Below, piece by piece: positions 45,130 through 54,613 of a DNA stretch of 64,000 bases (positions within the stretch are counted from its first letter, which is position 1; every line of letters starts with the position of its first letter). The notes under the pieces were generated by a model. It had not been told where the DNA came from, ran no database searches, and was given only the letters and a program-made list of their open reading frames with translations. The position numbers were made by a program, and so were the translations under genes. Origin of the DNA: Ignavibacteriota bacterium (GTDB lineage: Bacteria; Bacteroidota; Ignavibacteria; SZUA-365); the NCBI GenBank assembly GCA_016218045.1, contig JACRFB010000046.1, positions 1-64,000 on the forward strand, written 5' to 3'.

Positions 45130-45876
45130 CTATTCAACGATCATCCGCTTTGTCTCGACAAAACTGCCGGCGGTGAGTGTGTAGAAATAGACGCCGGGAA
45201 CGAGAGCGCCTGCGCGGTAGTCGATGGCGTGTGTGCCCTGTGTATAGCGGCCGTCGGCGAGGGTGGTGATGCGGCGGCCCGTCGCATCGTGCACCACGAG
45301 AGTGACCGCGGCGGCTTCGGCAAGGGAGAACCGGATGCGTGTGTTTGTGCTGAAGGGATTCGGTTCGTTCTGCTCGAGCGTGAAACTGCTGGCCACCTGC
45401 GGATCCGATGCATTGGTGAGGTTCCATGTGAGAGAGCCGGGAATGCCGGTGATGATGGCGGTGGATCCCACTATGGCGACGGGATAGGTGGTGAGTCCGC
45501 GGGGTGTGGGTCCTGACACGCGCGCACCCGCGCCGGTGAAGCGCGACGCGTGACACGGGCACACGAACTGCGTGCCGTTGTACGTGCCGACCTTGCACTG
45601 ATTGTGCGGACACTCCATCGACGACGCGACGATGGTGGTGGCGTCGACGCGGACGAGTGCCAGCGGAAAGCCGCTCGGCAGCACGGCCTCGATGCCCGGT
45701 GCGATGCTGTTGCCGATTTCCACGGTGCCGTTCACCTGCGCAAGCGCGGCGAAACGCGGATCGGACAGCGAGATGCGCAGCTCCGACATCGGCGATGCGT
45801 GCAGAAGGGTTCTGTCGAGAAGGAGAATTGATGCGCCTCCTGCAAGGATGCGCGCGAGGGCGTTGCGTCTGTTCAT
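45130..45876 (-). CDS. Rieske [2Fe-2S] protein with Tat-like leader and T9SS sorting domain
   Basis: A 248-residue protein. The leader MNRRNALARILAGGASILLL has a twin-arginine pair and a weakly hydrophobic core, typical of Tat export of folded cofactor proteins. The Rieske ligands are C89 and H91 (CPHNQC) and C106 and H109 (CPCH). The final ~85 residues are a sorting domain (NEPNPFSTNTRIRFSL, DATGRRITTLADG, PGVYFYTLTAG). It is thus a predicted surface-exposed iron-sulphur protein that would cross by Tat and then T9SS. ATG 45876 begins the leader; the longer frame to 46104 has no family sequence. The redox partner is unknown. Confidence 0.88.
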   Translation of the reverse strand: MNRRNALARILAGGASILLLDRTLLHASPMSELRISLSDPRFAALAQVNGTVEIGNSIAPGIEAVLPSGFPLALVRVDATTIVASSMECPHNQCKVGTYNGTQFVCPCHASRFTGAGARVSGPTPRGLTTYPVAIVGSTAIITGIPGSLTWNLTNASDPQVASSFTLEQNEPNPFSTNTRIRFSLAEAAAVTLVVHDATGRRITTLADGRYTQGTHAIDYRAGALVPGVYFYTLTAGSFVETKRMIVE

Positions 45877-46204
45877 ATCGGCGTGTGAATGAGTGTGTGA
45901 TGGATGTGTACAAGACACCATGAACGGCGTACAGCGGTGCCTATACGAGGACAACTGGTATCCCGAAGAGGTTGCGGTCAGGGGCGGATCGTGTGATCCG
46001 GTGCTGCCGCGGAAGTCCGCACGGCCTGTGTCGTGCCGTGCAATTTCCCAGGAACCCGGAGATGTGTGAAGAACAAAGATACGTCGTCGCCGGTTCAGCT
46101 CCATCCCGTGCGGAATTGCGCGGCATTATTTTTTCGCCTCGTTGATTGCGAGGGCCGCGGCGAGTAGATTCCGCGCACGTTTCTTCTTCAGCACGGAGCA
46201 ATTG

Positions 46205-47740
46205 ATGCGACAATGTCTCTCCCGTGGTTGGTGTGTGTGGATCGCTTCCAGGGCGCGCTCCGCGTCGACACGACGTGTGTGCAGACTTCGTTCATCGACG
46301 GTGTCGCGGCGCCTGTTCTCGAGAATGATTCTGACGCTATGCTTTGGGGCTCTCTCCGCCTCATCGATGTTCAGTACGGAATGGCCTGTGGGTCCCGGCC
46401 GCGCGCTCACGGTTCCAAGCCAGGCCGCGGCCGTCGCGAAGGATGGCGACACGGTGAGCATCGATGCAGGCAGGTACACGGATTGCGCCACATGGCGGCA
46501 GAACAACCTTCTGCTGCGCAGCGTTGGCGGCATGGCGCATGTGTCTGATAAAAGCTGCGGCGGCAAGGCGATCTGGGTGATACAGGGACGAAACACCACC
46601 GTGCGCGACATCGAGTTTTCCGGCGCCACCGTACCAGATAAAAACGGCGCGGGCATTCGACAGGAGGGGGCGGATCTGCTGGTGGAACGCTGTTATTTCC
46701 ACGGCAACGAAAACGGCATCCTCACGGGTGCGAATCCGGCCAGCAGCATACGCGTTGTACACAGCGTGTTCGAAGGCAACGGCTTCGGCGACGGCTATTC
46801 ACACAACATGTACATCGGCCATGTGGGACGTTTCGAGATCACGGGATCGTGGACGCATCACGCGAAAGTGGGACACAACATCAAGAGCCGCGCCGACACA
46901 AACATCATCCGCTGCAACCGCATATCGAACGGCAGCGACGGCACGGCGAGCCGCGATATCGATCTGCCCAACGGCGGTTGGTCGCTGATCGAGGGAAACG
47001 AGATTCAGCATGGTCCGCAGAATCAAAACTCCAACACCTGCGGGTACGGACTCGAGGGCCTGAGCAATCCCGCGAAGGTGCTCGTCGTGCGGCACAACAC
47101 GTTTGTGAATCAACGCAGTGCGGGCACCTTTGTGATGGTCCCCGCTTCGGGCATGGACTCGGTGCGTGTGATAAACAATCTGATGGCAGGGGCGGGATCG
47201 ATGTTCTCGGGCGGAGCTGCGGTGCTCGACACGCAGGCGAACGCCGTGCTGCGCAGCATCGCCGACGCGCACTTCACCGATGCCGCCGCGTATAATTACC
47301 ATCTCACCGCGCAGTCGCCTGCGGTGGATGCGGGCATCAGCCACGCGCAGAATCCCGCGCCGCTGTTCGAGTATGTTCATCCTGCGGGACTGCGTGCACG
47401 TCCGCTGCGTGCCGCACCGGATCTTGGCGCCTACGAATTCGAGCCAAGCACAGGATCCGAGGACATCCCGAACACGGACGCGCTCCCCGAACTTCACGCC
47501 ATTTTCCCGAATCCCGCCGGCGCGCACTTGTCGGTGTCCATCCGTCTCGCGAGGCCGTCCACTGTGCGGCTGCGCCTGCTGACGGTGTTGGGGGAGGAGG
47601 TGATGAACCTCGACGCTGGTGCCTGTGCAGCAGGCGAGCATGTTGTGGCGCTGGATATTTCGACGCTGCGCCGTGGTCTGTACTGGCTGCTGGCCGGGGA
47701 TACTCACACGTGGGGCCTGCGCGGCGTGCTTCTTCGCTAG
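46205..47740 (+). CDS. Right-handed beta-helix secreted protein with T9SS sorting domain
   Basis: A 511-residue protein. A hydrophobic leader (MILTLCFGALSASSMFS, about 41-57) follows an arginine-rich stretch. GGAG upstream favours ATG 46205, but ATG 46325 at the leader itself is possible. The body shows pectate-lyase-like parallel beta-helix repeats (TTVRDIEFSGATVPDKNG, DLLVERCYFHGNENGIL, RFEITGSWTHHAKVGHNIKS). The sorting domain has IFPNPAGAHLSVSIRL and RRGLYWLLAGD. Many such proteins bind or cleave polysaccharide; catalytic residues are not evident. It is followed after 21 bases by the hydrolase remnant. Confidence 0.8.
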   Translation: MRQCLSRGWCVWIASRARSASTRRVCRLRSSTVSRRLFSRMILTLCFGALSASSMFSTEWPVGPGRALTVPSQAAAVAKDGDTVSIDAGRYTDCATWRQNNLLLRSVGGMAHVSDKSCGGKAIWVIQGRNTTVRDIEFSGATVPDKNGAGIRQEGADLLVERCYFHGNENGILTGANPASSIRVVHSVFEGNGFGDGYSHNMYIGHVGRFEITGSWTHHAKVGHNIKSRADTNIIRCNRISNGSDGTASRDIDLPNGGWSLIEGNEIQHGPQNQNSNTCGYGLEGLSNPAKVLVVRHNTFVNQRSAGTFVMVPASGMDSVRVINNLMAGAGSMFSGGAAVLDTQANAVLRSIADAHFTDAAAYNYHLTAQSPAVDAGISHAQNPAPLFEYVHPAGLRARPLRAAPDLGAYEFEPSTGSEDIPNTDALPELHAIFPNPAGAHLSVSIRLARPSTVRLRLLTVLGEEVMNLDAGACAAGEHVVALDISTLRRGLYWLLAGDTHTWGLRGVLLR

Positions 47741-47761
47741 ACAAAGAGAACTCCGACGATC

Positions 47762-48925
47762 ATGAAAACTCACCTGCGCCGTTCCTTCTTCAGGAGATTT
47801 GCTGTGACAGTGCTTGCCGTCGTACTAGTCCTCGTGGTGGGACTCTTCCTCGTCCTGTGGTATTGCAGCCCGGGCACGATGGAAAAACCTCTCGACAGTG
47901 CGGGCACTCTGTGTACACGCGGCCTCGCGGAAAAAATTGCCGTCCCGATCAACGGCATGCAGCAGGGAATGATCATTCGCAGTTGTGACACCACGCATCC
48001 TGTGCTTCTGTTCCTGCATGGCGGACCGGGCATGCCCGAGTATTTCCTCGAGAGGAAATATCCCACGGGACTCGAGGCCCTCTTCACCGTGTGTTGGTGG
48101 GAACAGCCGGGCGCGGGACTCTCGTTCGACAGCGACATGCCTCCCGGTTCATTGACCGTCGAACGGCTGCTCAGGGACGCGACGGACGTCACCGAGTACC
48201 TGCGGCGCCGCTTTCACACGGATCGGATCTACCTCATGGGACATTCCAACGGCACCATACTCGGCGCCCTGCTTGCCGCGCGTGCACCCCACCTGTTCCA
48301 TGCGTACATCGGCATCGCGCAGGTGTCGCGTCAGATGCGTTAAGAGCGCCTCGCCTACGAGTACGCCCTGCAGGAATACACCCGCCGAGGCGACGCGGGC
48401 ACGGTGAAGAAGTTGCTTGGCACGAAGGTCACAGGCGACGCGCCGCTGCCCGAGGCATGGCTGTCGATGCGCGACGAGGTGATGCACGAACTTGGCATTG
48501 GGACAATGCGTTCGATGCGTTCGGTGATCACGGGAATATTCCTTCCGTCCCTGCTCTGCACGGAGTACACGATGGGCGAGAAGGTACGGCTCTGGCGTGG
48601 GAAGCTTTTCTCGCAGAAACATCTGCGGGATGTGATGTGGTCCATCGAATTGCCCGACGTGGTGCCGGCGCTCGAGATTCCCGTGTATATGCTGCACGGA
48701 CGTCACGACATGACGTGCGCGTACGCAGAAACCCGCGCGTACGCCGCCGCGCTCCGCGCGCCTGTGAAGGGATTCTACACGTTTGAGGAATCCGCGCACA
48801 GTCCGCTCTTTGAAGAACCCGCACGCTTCCGGATGGTATTGGAACAGGATGTTCTGCAGGGACGGACCGGCCACGCTGATTCGCTGAACGAGTCGGCGGT
48901 CGAGGCGCCGGATCTCACTCGATGA
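47762..48925 (+). pseudogene. Alpha/beta hydrolase (S33-like) interrupted by an in-frame TAA
   Basis: One frame is open across the whole interval except for TAA at 48341-48343 (codon 194). Before it lie a TM leader (FAVTVLAVVLVLVVGLFLVL), the HGGPG oxyanion motif and the nucleophile S162 in MGHSNG. After it come the acid in LHGRHDMTCAY and the His in ESAHSPLF. All triad parts are therefore present but split, giving about 387 residues with the stop read through. It resembles prolyl-aminopeptidase-type hydrolases. Recent nonsense mutation, sequencing error or readthrough cannot be told apart here. The end overlaps the convergent gene by 11 bases. Confidence 0.8.
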
Positions 48926-50396
48926 TCAGCGTGCGGGACAGGGTGACCGTCGAGGTGCTGAGACGGTAAAAGTACACGCCCGGCCGGAGTGACGTTGCAT
49001 CCAGCACGACCGTGTGTGCGCCCGCGGGGAGGTGTGTGTCGGTGAGCGTACGGACGGCTCTGCCCACCGCATCGTGCAGGGTGAGAGACACTGCATCGGG
49101 CGAGGGCAGTGTGAAACGGATGCGTGTTGTGGCGCCTGCCGGATTCGGTTCGTTCTGCGCCAGAGTCGGGGCCGCCGCAACAGGGAGTGCTCCGACGGAC
49201 GAGGGTGCGCCCGCTGTACGCACACAGCGCGCGTGATTGAACACAAGACGCACGTCGCCCTGCGGTCCCATATACGAGGGATAGTTCGCCGGATTTCCCG
49301 ACTTCGGATCGCTGCGTTGTGCACCGGCTCCGTGCACATCCATCAACACATTGTTGACCTTGCCCTGCGCTTCGCCGAAGGCCACATACACGGCCGCGCC
49401 GCCGGGATTCTGGCCGTCGAGATGTGTGGTGCCGGACCAGAAATACGGGAACTGTCCCGGGCGGCCATCGGGATCGGTGATGCCCGTGGTGCGGAAGATC
49501 GGATCGATGGCGGCACTCTGCGTGGACTGCGGACCACGTGTATAGTCGACAATACTCTGCAGTTCCTTTGCATTCGGCAGCCGCCAGTCGTTGTAGCCCG
49601 CGAGTGACAATCCCTCGGCGTAGGTGAGGGTTTGTTCCCAGTCGCGCGCGACACCGTCATCGGCCCGCTGCCACATGAGACCCGTGGCGCGGTCGGTCAC
49701 CGTCCCGTCGCCATTATCGACGTAGTCGTTTTTGCCGTAGGCGGGATTGCCGCGGACCATGCGGAAGTACATCACGCTTGGCGTGCGGTTGCCGCTGCCC
49801 GGCTTGTACTTCGGATATCCCTTGATGCGTCCGTCGATGAAGTTTACGCCGAACACGGTCGAGTCGCGGAGGAAGGTGAGTCCGATGTATTGTGTGGACG
49901 TCCAGGTCTGCGCATCGATCTCGCGTTCACCCGCCGCGACATTTCCCAGCGGCTGCAGAAACACGCTGGTATCGATGAACAACACCCCCGCGCGTTCACC
50001 GCCCGCGCGCCCGGTGAAGAGTATGAGCGAGTACAATTCCTTGATGCTCGGGATGCGCCAGTCGCTGTGGCCGCCCAGTGTCAACGTATCCGCCTTGATG
50101 GCCGCGTCCGCGCAACTGATTTTTACGCCCATGTCCCTCTGCCACATAAGCCCTGTCACATTGTCGGTGACCGTACCATCGCCGTTGTTGGTGTACGAGG
50201 GCTGATTCCCGGAGTAGGTCGCATCCTGACCATAGAACATCGCACCCTGCACCGGCGCGGGTACCTGCGTCGTGTTGTTGTAGAACGTGCGCACGCCCGT
50301 ATCGACGATGCGATACGTCTGCCCATACATGACGGGGAGGGCGCAGAGCACCATCATGAGCACGAAGAAACAACGGGAGGGTGTGTGTGAGGACAT
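48915..50396 (-). CDS. DUF1566-domain secreted protein with T9SS sorting domain
   Basis: A 493-residue protein has a leader (about 1-26, ending VMYGQ). Two copies of the DUF1566/Lcl-C-type module are seen: NNGDGTVTDNVTGLMWQRD then SDWRIPSIKELYSLI, and DNGDGTVTDRATGLMWQRA then NDWRLPNAKELQSIV. The sorting domain has NEPNPAGATTRIRFTL and PGVYFYRLSTS. The function is unknown; DUF1566 modules occur in surface proteins of many bacteria. GGAG 6 bases upstream supports ATG 50396, and the frame continues to 50465 without support. Confidence 0.87.
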   Translation of the reverse strand: MSSHTPSRCFFVLMMVLCALPVMYGQTYRIVDTGVRTFYNNTTQVPAPVQGAMFYGQDATYSGNQPSYTNNGDGTVTDNVTGLMWQRDMGVKISCADAAIKADTLTLGGHSDWRIPSIKELYSLILFTGRAGGERAGVLFIDTSVFLQPLGNVAAGEREIDAQTWTSTQYIGLTFLRDSTVFGVNFIDGRIKGYPKYKPGSGNRTPSVMYFRMVRGNPAYGKNDYVDNGDGTVTDRATGLMWQRADDGVARDWEQTLTYAEGLSLAGYNDWRLPNAKELQSIVDYTRGPQSTQSAAIDPIFRTTGITDPDGRPGQFPYFWSGTTHLDGQNPGGAAVYVAFGEAQGKVNNVLMDVHGAGAQRSDPKSGNPANYPSYMGPQGDVRLVFNHARCVRTAGAPSSVGALPVAAAPTLAQNEPNPAGATTRIRFTLPSPDAVSLTLHDAVGRAVRTLTDTHLPAGAHTVVLDATSLRPGVYFYRLSTSTVTLSRTLIIE

Positions 50397-50629
50397 GGCG
50401 GCTCCGGCGGAATACACGACCTGTGGGGATGACATGCAAAATGCTGTTCCCGTATGACACATCACAGGTCCGTCGGATTAAAAAGTTTCCCGGGCTGGAC
50501 GTGCGCCCGGGCATGACAATTCCGTGACACTTTTGAGCCGCGGGACTGCGAGATTATGGTTGTCACTCTGCGGCCGGGACGCACCCCGGTCCCTGCTTCG
50601 CGAACAATTCACCCCGCCCGGAGGAGGCC

Positions 50630-51979
50630 ATGTCTACGATTCGATTCCTGATGATCAATCCCACATCCCCGCTGTGGCGCGTGGAAGCCGGGGAGAAACC
50701 CAGGCAGTCGCGTTACTTCCGTTTCTCCCTCCTCCCGAGCCTGTACGTCGCGGGTTCGATGCCGCCGCAGGTGCAGACGCGTGTCCTCGACGAGGATGTC
50801 ACGCCGGTGGATTTCGACAGCGACGCGGACATTGTCGGCATCACGTTCATGACACACAATGCGCCGCGCGCATACGAGATCGCCGACGCCTTCCGTGCCA
50901 GAGGATTGACGGTGATCGTCGGGGGATACCATCCGACCTTCATGCCGGAGGAGGCGAAACAACACGCCGATGCGGTGTGCATCGGGGATGCGGAGGACGT
51001 GGTGCCGCGGATGATCCGCGACTACGAACAGGGCGCGCTGCAGCCGTTCTACCGCAGCGAGATGCGCTGCCTCGACGGACTGCCCCAGCCCGACCGCCGG
51101 CACATGAGGCGGAAGGACTATGTGCCCGCCGATGCGGTGCAGGCCACACGCGGGTGCATGTACCAGTGTGAATTCTGTTCCGTCGCCGCCTTCCACACGT
51201 CGCGCTTCCGCACACGTCCGGTTGCGGAGGTGATCGACGAACTGCGCGCCCTGAGGCGGCACGTCATTTTTATGGACGACAACATCATCGGCGACCGCGC
51301 GTATGCGATGGAGCTTTTCACCGCGATGATCCCGCTGCGCAAGCGTTGGTTCAGCCAATGCGACATCGGGCTGGCGCACGACGAAGAACTGCTCGAGCTG
51401 GCCGCGCGCAGCGGGTGCGGCGGCCTCTTCATCGGATTCGAAACACTGTCGCAGCAGGGACTCGCGGGCTGGAAAAAGGAGAGCAACGGACGGGGTCAGT
51501 ACAACGCGGACGTCGAGGCGTTACACCGCGCGGGCATCGCGATCTGCGCGGGCTTCGTGTTCGGGGGCGATCACGATACGGAGGACGTGTTCGGGGACAC
51601 GCTCGCGTTCCTCCTCGATACAAACATCGAGGCGCTGCAGACGACACGCATGACGCCGTTTCCGGGCACGCCGCTCTTCGACGACCTCGATGCGCAGGGA
51701 CGGATCTTCGACCGCGACTGGAGTCATTACGATTTTAATCACGTCGTCTTCGAACCACGGCACATGAGCCCAGAACGCCTGGACAGGGGTGTGGGCTGGG
51801 TCGGGCACCAATTCTACCAGCGCAGCGCGATTGCCCGACGCGTGTGGAAGAGTCTGCAATACTTGCGGCCGGGCGTGGCGCTGGGCGGCGTGCTGGCACT
51901 CAACCTCGGCTATCGCGGACGCAAATCCATCGACGGAGAATTCGCGAGGGGCATGCTGTCGCTCGCACAGCAGGCATAG
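50630..51979 (+). CDS. B12-binding-type radical SAM protein
   Basis: A 449-residue cytosolic enzyme has an N-terminal cobalamin-binding-like Rossmann domain (about 1-145, with DIVGITFMTHNAPRAYEIAD and VIVGGYHPTFMPEEA). The classical cobalamin His motif DxHxxG is not seen. The radical SAM cluster ligands are C176, C180 and C183 in GCMYQCEFC. FMDDNIIGD and FIGFETLSQQGL are typical of the BchE/HpnJ/HpnH-like group. The product is unknown; methylation or C-C bond chemistry is typical. GGAGGA immediately upstream supports the start. It lies alone between repeat-free spacers. Confidence 0.9.
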   Translation: MSTIRFLMINPTSPLWRVEAGEKPRQSRYFRFSLLPSLYVAGSMPPQVQTRVLDEDVTPVDFDSDADIVGITFMTHNAPRAYEIADAFRARGLTVIVGGYHPTFMPEEAKQHADAVCIGDAEDVVPRMIRDYEQGALQPFYRSEMRCLDGLPQPDRRHMRRKDYVPADAVQATRGCMYQCEFCSVAAFHTSRFRTRPVAEVIDELRALRRHVIFMDDNIIGDRAYAMELFTAMIPLRKRWFSQCDIGLAHDEELLELAARSGCGGLFIGFETLSQQGLAGWKKESNGRGQYNADVEALHRAGIAICAGFVFGGDHDTEDVFGDTLAFLLDTNIEALQTTRMTPFPGTPLFDDLDAQGRIFDRDWSHYDFNHVVFEPRHMSPERLDRGVGWVGHQFYQRSAIARRVWKSLQYLRPGVALGGVLALNLGYRGRKSIDGEFARGMLSLAQQA

Positions 51980-52028
51980 AGCAGCACGATGGGGATCGCG
52001 GGCCGCGCTCTTGAGGACGGTCGGCGAT

Positions 52029-52375
52029 TCAGCGCTGCAACAGCAGCGGCCTGACCGAGTGGTGCAGAAGACGCGCGGAAAAATCTGTCACGCGCAAGTC
52101 GAGGAAGTATACACCTGCTGCAAGGCGCCGGTCGTTTTCATCGACACCGGACCAGACCGTCCGATGAACACCGGCTTCACCGTCTCCGCTGACGAGAGTG
52201 CGGACTTCCCGACCTAGCGCGTCCACGACCCTGAGATGAACATGCCCGGCCTCGGCAAGTGTAGGATATTGTACCGCTCTGCCGCATGGGATGCGGATAC
52301 GTTTTGAGCAGCGCGGTTGATGGAAAGAGACACACGATTGCGAAGGGGCGCATACGGGATTCCATCAATCAGGAG
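52029..52375 (-). pseudogene. Frameshifted relic of a T9SS sorting domain
   Basis: The minus strand encodes LAEAGHVHLRVVDALGREVR and continues to AAGVYFLDLRVTDF before its TGA. The expected preceding turn (LKTYPHPMRQSGTISY) is present, but in another frame, so about one base is lost or gained near 52255. Further upstream LLIDGIPYAPLRNRVSLS, in a third frame, resembles the segment before the sorting domain in the gene at 14522. No parent body remains. Confidence 0.75.
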
Positions 52376-52414
52376 AAGCGTTTCGCAGCAATACCCGGAA
52401 AATCCTGTACAAAG

Positions 52415-53113
52415 TTAGTATAAAAACGGGACAAGTACTTTTCTGTCCGCGGGATACAACTCGCGTCCCTCGCGGCCGTCGAAGGTCCGGTGATATGCGC
52501 GATGCCGTTGTGTTGCCCACACAGTCAGGATGCATGTAGTCGCTGCGGCGAAGGCCAGCGACGAGAGTGTTGCAGTGACGAAGCAGAATCCGATCCAGCT
52601 CACGATTTCGAAGAAATAATGTGGGCACGAGACATATTCAAAGAGAAAGCCGCGCGGCAGTCCCTGACGCGTACCGTCGGCGTGGCGAAGCCGCGCGAGC
52701 ATGACATGCGCTATGGCATTTCCAATTTCACCACAAAGGAAGAGCAGCGTTCCCGCAACGCGAAATTCCCAGGCAGGTGGTTGAGGCCCGGCGCCTGTCA
52801 CCTCGTACGCGATCCACAGCGCAAATCCCCAGTAGTACATCCAAGGCACCGGTGCCTTTACCCAGGCCAGAGTGCCCGCACCGAAACGATGCACACGCAT
52901 CGACTCGTACGTGCGTCGAAGGAAGTGCAGGGTCCACATCAGCGCCGGCACCATCCATGGCATGATCCACGTGTCGTGTCCCGCGATGTGGAGTCGTTCG
53001 GAATCGATGTGGTAATGCAGCATCACATAAAAAAAGATCAACGCACCCGAATAACTCACGGCAAGGTGCGTGCGGCGGTGTATGCCGTGTGATGCCTGGT
53101 TCTGCATATCCAT
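52415..53113 (-). CDS. Steroid 5-alpha-reductase-like membrane protein
   Basis: A 232-residue inner-membrane protein has about six hydrophobic segments. The C-terminal signature FEYVSCPHYFFEIVSWIGF, then ATQRHRAYHRTF and YPADRKVLVPFLY, matches the 5-alpha-reductase/enoyl reductase/ICMT-like fold (PF02544), where this part binds NADPH. It probably reduces an enone or enoyl double bond of a lipid; the substrate is not known. Length is near the family's usual ~250. ATG 53113 is the first methionine before the conserved start; the frame extending to 53227 runs into repeat DNA. Confidence 0.83.
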   Translation of the reverse strand: MDMQNQASHGIHRRTHLAVSYSGALIFFYVMLHYHIDSERLHIAGHDTWIMPWMVPALMWTLHFLRRTYESMRVHRFGAGTLAWVKAPVPWMYYWGFALWIAYEVTGAGPQPPAWEFRVAGTLLFLCGEIGNAIAHVMLARLRHADGTRQGLPRGFLFEYVSCPHYFFEIVSWIGFCFVTATLSSLAFAAATTCILTVWATQRHRAYHRTFDGREGRELYPADRKVLVPFLY

Positions 53114-53134
53114 TGCGCAACTTACACAATCCTC

Positions 53135-53426
53135 ACTCTCCACACTCGTGTGAGGAGACAGGATACAGGAGGCAGGAGGCCTTCGAGTAAGGTTCTGTCT
53201 CCTGTCTCCTTTCTCCTGTGTTCTCACGGGAGTGTGAGGACGGAGCAGATAATAGGTGGTAGACGGTAGATGGTAGGTGGTAGATGGTAGTTCGGTCTAC
53301 TCTGTTCGAGTGAGGAGACAGGATACAGGAGGCAGGAGGGGGAGTTCTCGTCTAAGAGTTCCTAGTTCCTAGTTCCTAGTTCCTAGTTCCTAGTTCCTAG
53401 TTCCTAGCTCCTAGCTCTCCGTCCCC
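53135..53426. repeat. Palindromic GGAGACA unit plus CTAGTTC heptanucleotide array
   Basis: A GGAGACAGGATACAGGAGG tract with its reverse complement CTCCTGTCTCCTTTCTCC forms an imperfect palindrome near 53155-53225. GGTAGATGG heptamers and a second GGAGACAGG tract follow. At 53358-53418 about eight TAGTTCC units abut the TAG stop of the outer-membrane gene. On that gene's coding (minus) strand they read CTAGGAA, so this end too is G-rich in the coding sense. Confidence 0.82.
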
Positions 53427-54200
53427 CTACCGAGGCAACCTCCACGACACACCGACCCCGGCAAAATAATCCAGAGCAATGTCAACCAGTCCGACGCCGC
53501 CGGAGACGTCGAGTTGCAGGTTGGGTGAGACGAGCAATGTCAGACCGCCGTCGAAGGAATGGGAGGCCGGATGGCCGCCTTCGGGATCATCGCCGTAGAT
53601 TTCGACGTAGGCGCCGAAGTGTTCGTCGAGATCGACACTGAAGGCGAGGGTGTAGAGAAAGATCATGGTCGCGTTGCGCCCATCCATTTCGGATCCGAGA
53701 TTGATACCGAGGCCGGTGCCCGCACCGAGGTCGTACGCGAGCGCGAAACGGAAGGCAGGTGAGGTAAAGGGCACCTGTTCATCCTTGGTCGCGAGACGTC
53801 CGAGATTCAGGTGGCCGATAAATGCCGTCTGCGGCACCCAACCGTGTTCGTCGAACAGCGCGACCTTGAACCCGAGTTCGACCGGCGCGAGCGAGGTATG
53901 GACGACGGCGCCGTGCCCGCCGCTGAAGGGTTCCGCGGCAAGCCGCAGCTCGACGCGGTCGCTTACACCGAATCGGAAAAGTGACGAAGGGTGGCGGTAA
54001 TGCCGCTCGAGCTTCTCCACCTCGATGCTGAAGCCGTGCTCGCCCTGCACATGGAGGGCGGGAACAGTGCTCGCACATTCGGTCTGGTCCGGCCGGTCCG
54101 TCTCCATGGGAACTCGTCGCGACTGAGCGTCGAGCCGCGCGGAGGGGAACAGGAACGAGAAAAATACAAGCAGGGTCAGAAGATATGGTGTGTATTGCAT
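53427..54200 (-). CDS. Outer-membrane transporter-like beta-barrel (PF13557-like)
   Basis: A 257-residue protein has a leader (about 1-26, ending RLDAQ). The hallmark METDRPDQTECASTVPA follows, as in the 'MetA pathway of phenol degradation' outer-membrane family. Alternating strands (VELRLAAEPF, VELGFKVALFDEHGWVPQTA) run to a closing strand FAGVGVSWRLPR. A general outer-membrane channel is the family expectation. ATG 54200 directly precedes the leader; the frame open to 54248 is not needed. The TAG stop runs into a heptamer array. Confidence 0.82.
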   Translation of the reverse strand: MQYTPYLLTLLVFFSFLFPSARLDAQSRRVPMETDRPDQTECASTVPALHVQGEHGFSIEVEKLERHYRHPSSLFRFGVSDRVELRLAAEPFSGGHGAVVHTSLAPVELGFKVALFDEHGWVPQTAFIGHLNLGRLATKDEQVPFTSPAFRFALAYDLGAGTGLGINLGSEMDGRNATMIFLYTLAFSVDLDEHFGAYVEIYGDDPEGGHPASHSFDGGLTLLVSPNLQLDVSGGVGLVDIALDYFAGVGVSWRLPR

Positions 54201-54613
54201 GGTGCTCTGTTTATGTGAATTCCTGGCCGAGGCACGAATATTTCGCAACGTCGTGTGCGGACCGCGCGCGGAGTTTTCCGTGCAGGCGGGGCGGAGAATT
54301 GTCGGGGAATTGTTGCGCGACGATACACATTACGCGAGGGAAAACCAAGCCGCGCGGCTCCAGCCTGCCGGCACATCCGCGCACGCGCCCGCGCTGAATG
54401 AAAGAGTCATACGTATTTGCCTGTGTAAAATCTCTGCTTTGATGTCTGAATTGTTCCGAAGTGTGTATATTGTGGCATCGTATCCACTCGGTCAATCGAA
54501 CGAACATGTCTCGACGCACCTGGTTGATTTAAGAAGTCCGTTTCCCCCATAGTGGCGGCACGGCTCCGGCGGATGCGGCATCAGTTTCGCCCACAATCAG
54601 GACAGCGCCGCGC
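54201..54613. other. Divergent intergenic region
   Basis: This 413-base spacer separates divergent genes. Short open frames are present but none looks coding. It must contain two promoters; I cannot point to convincing boxes. AGGA at about 54599-54602 precedes the ATG at 54614. Confidence 0.45.
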
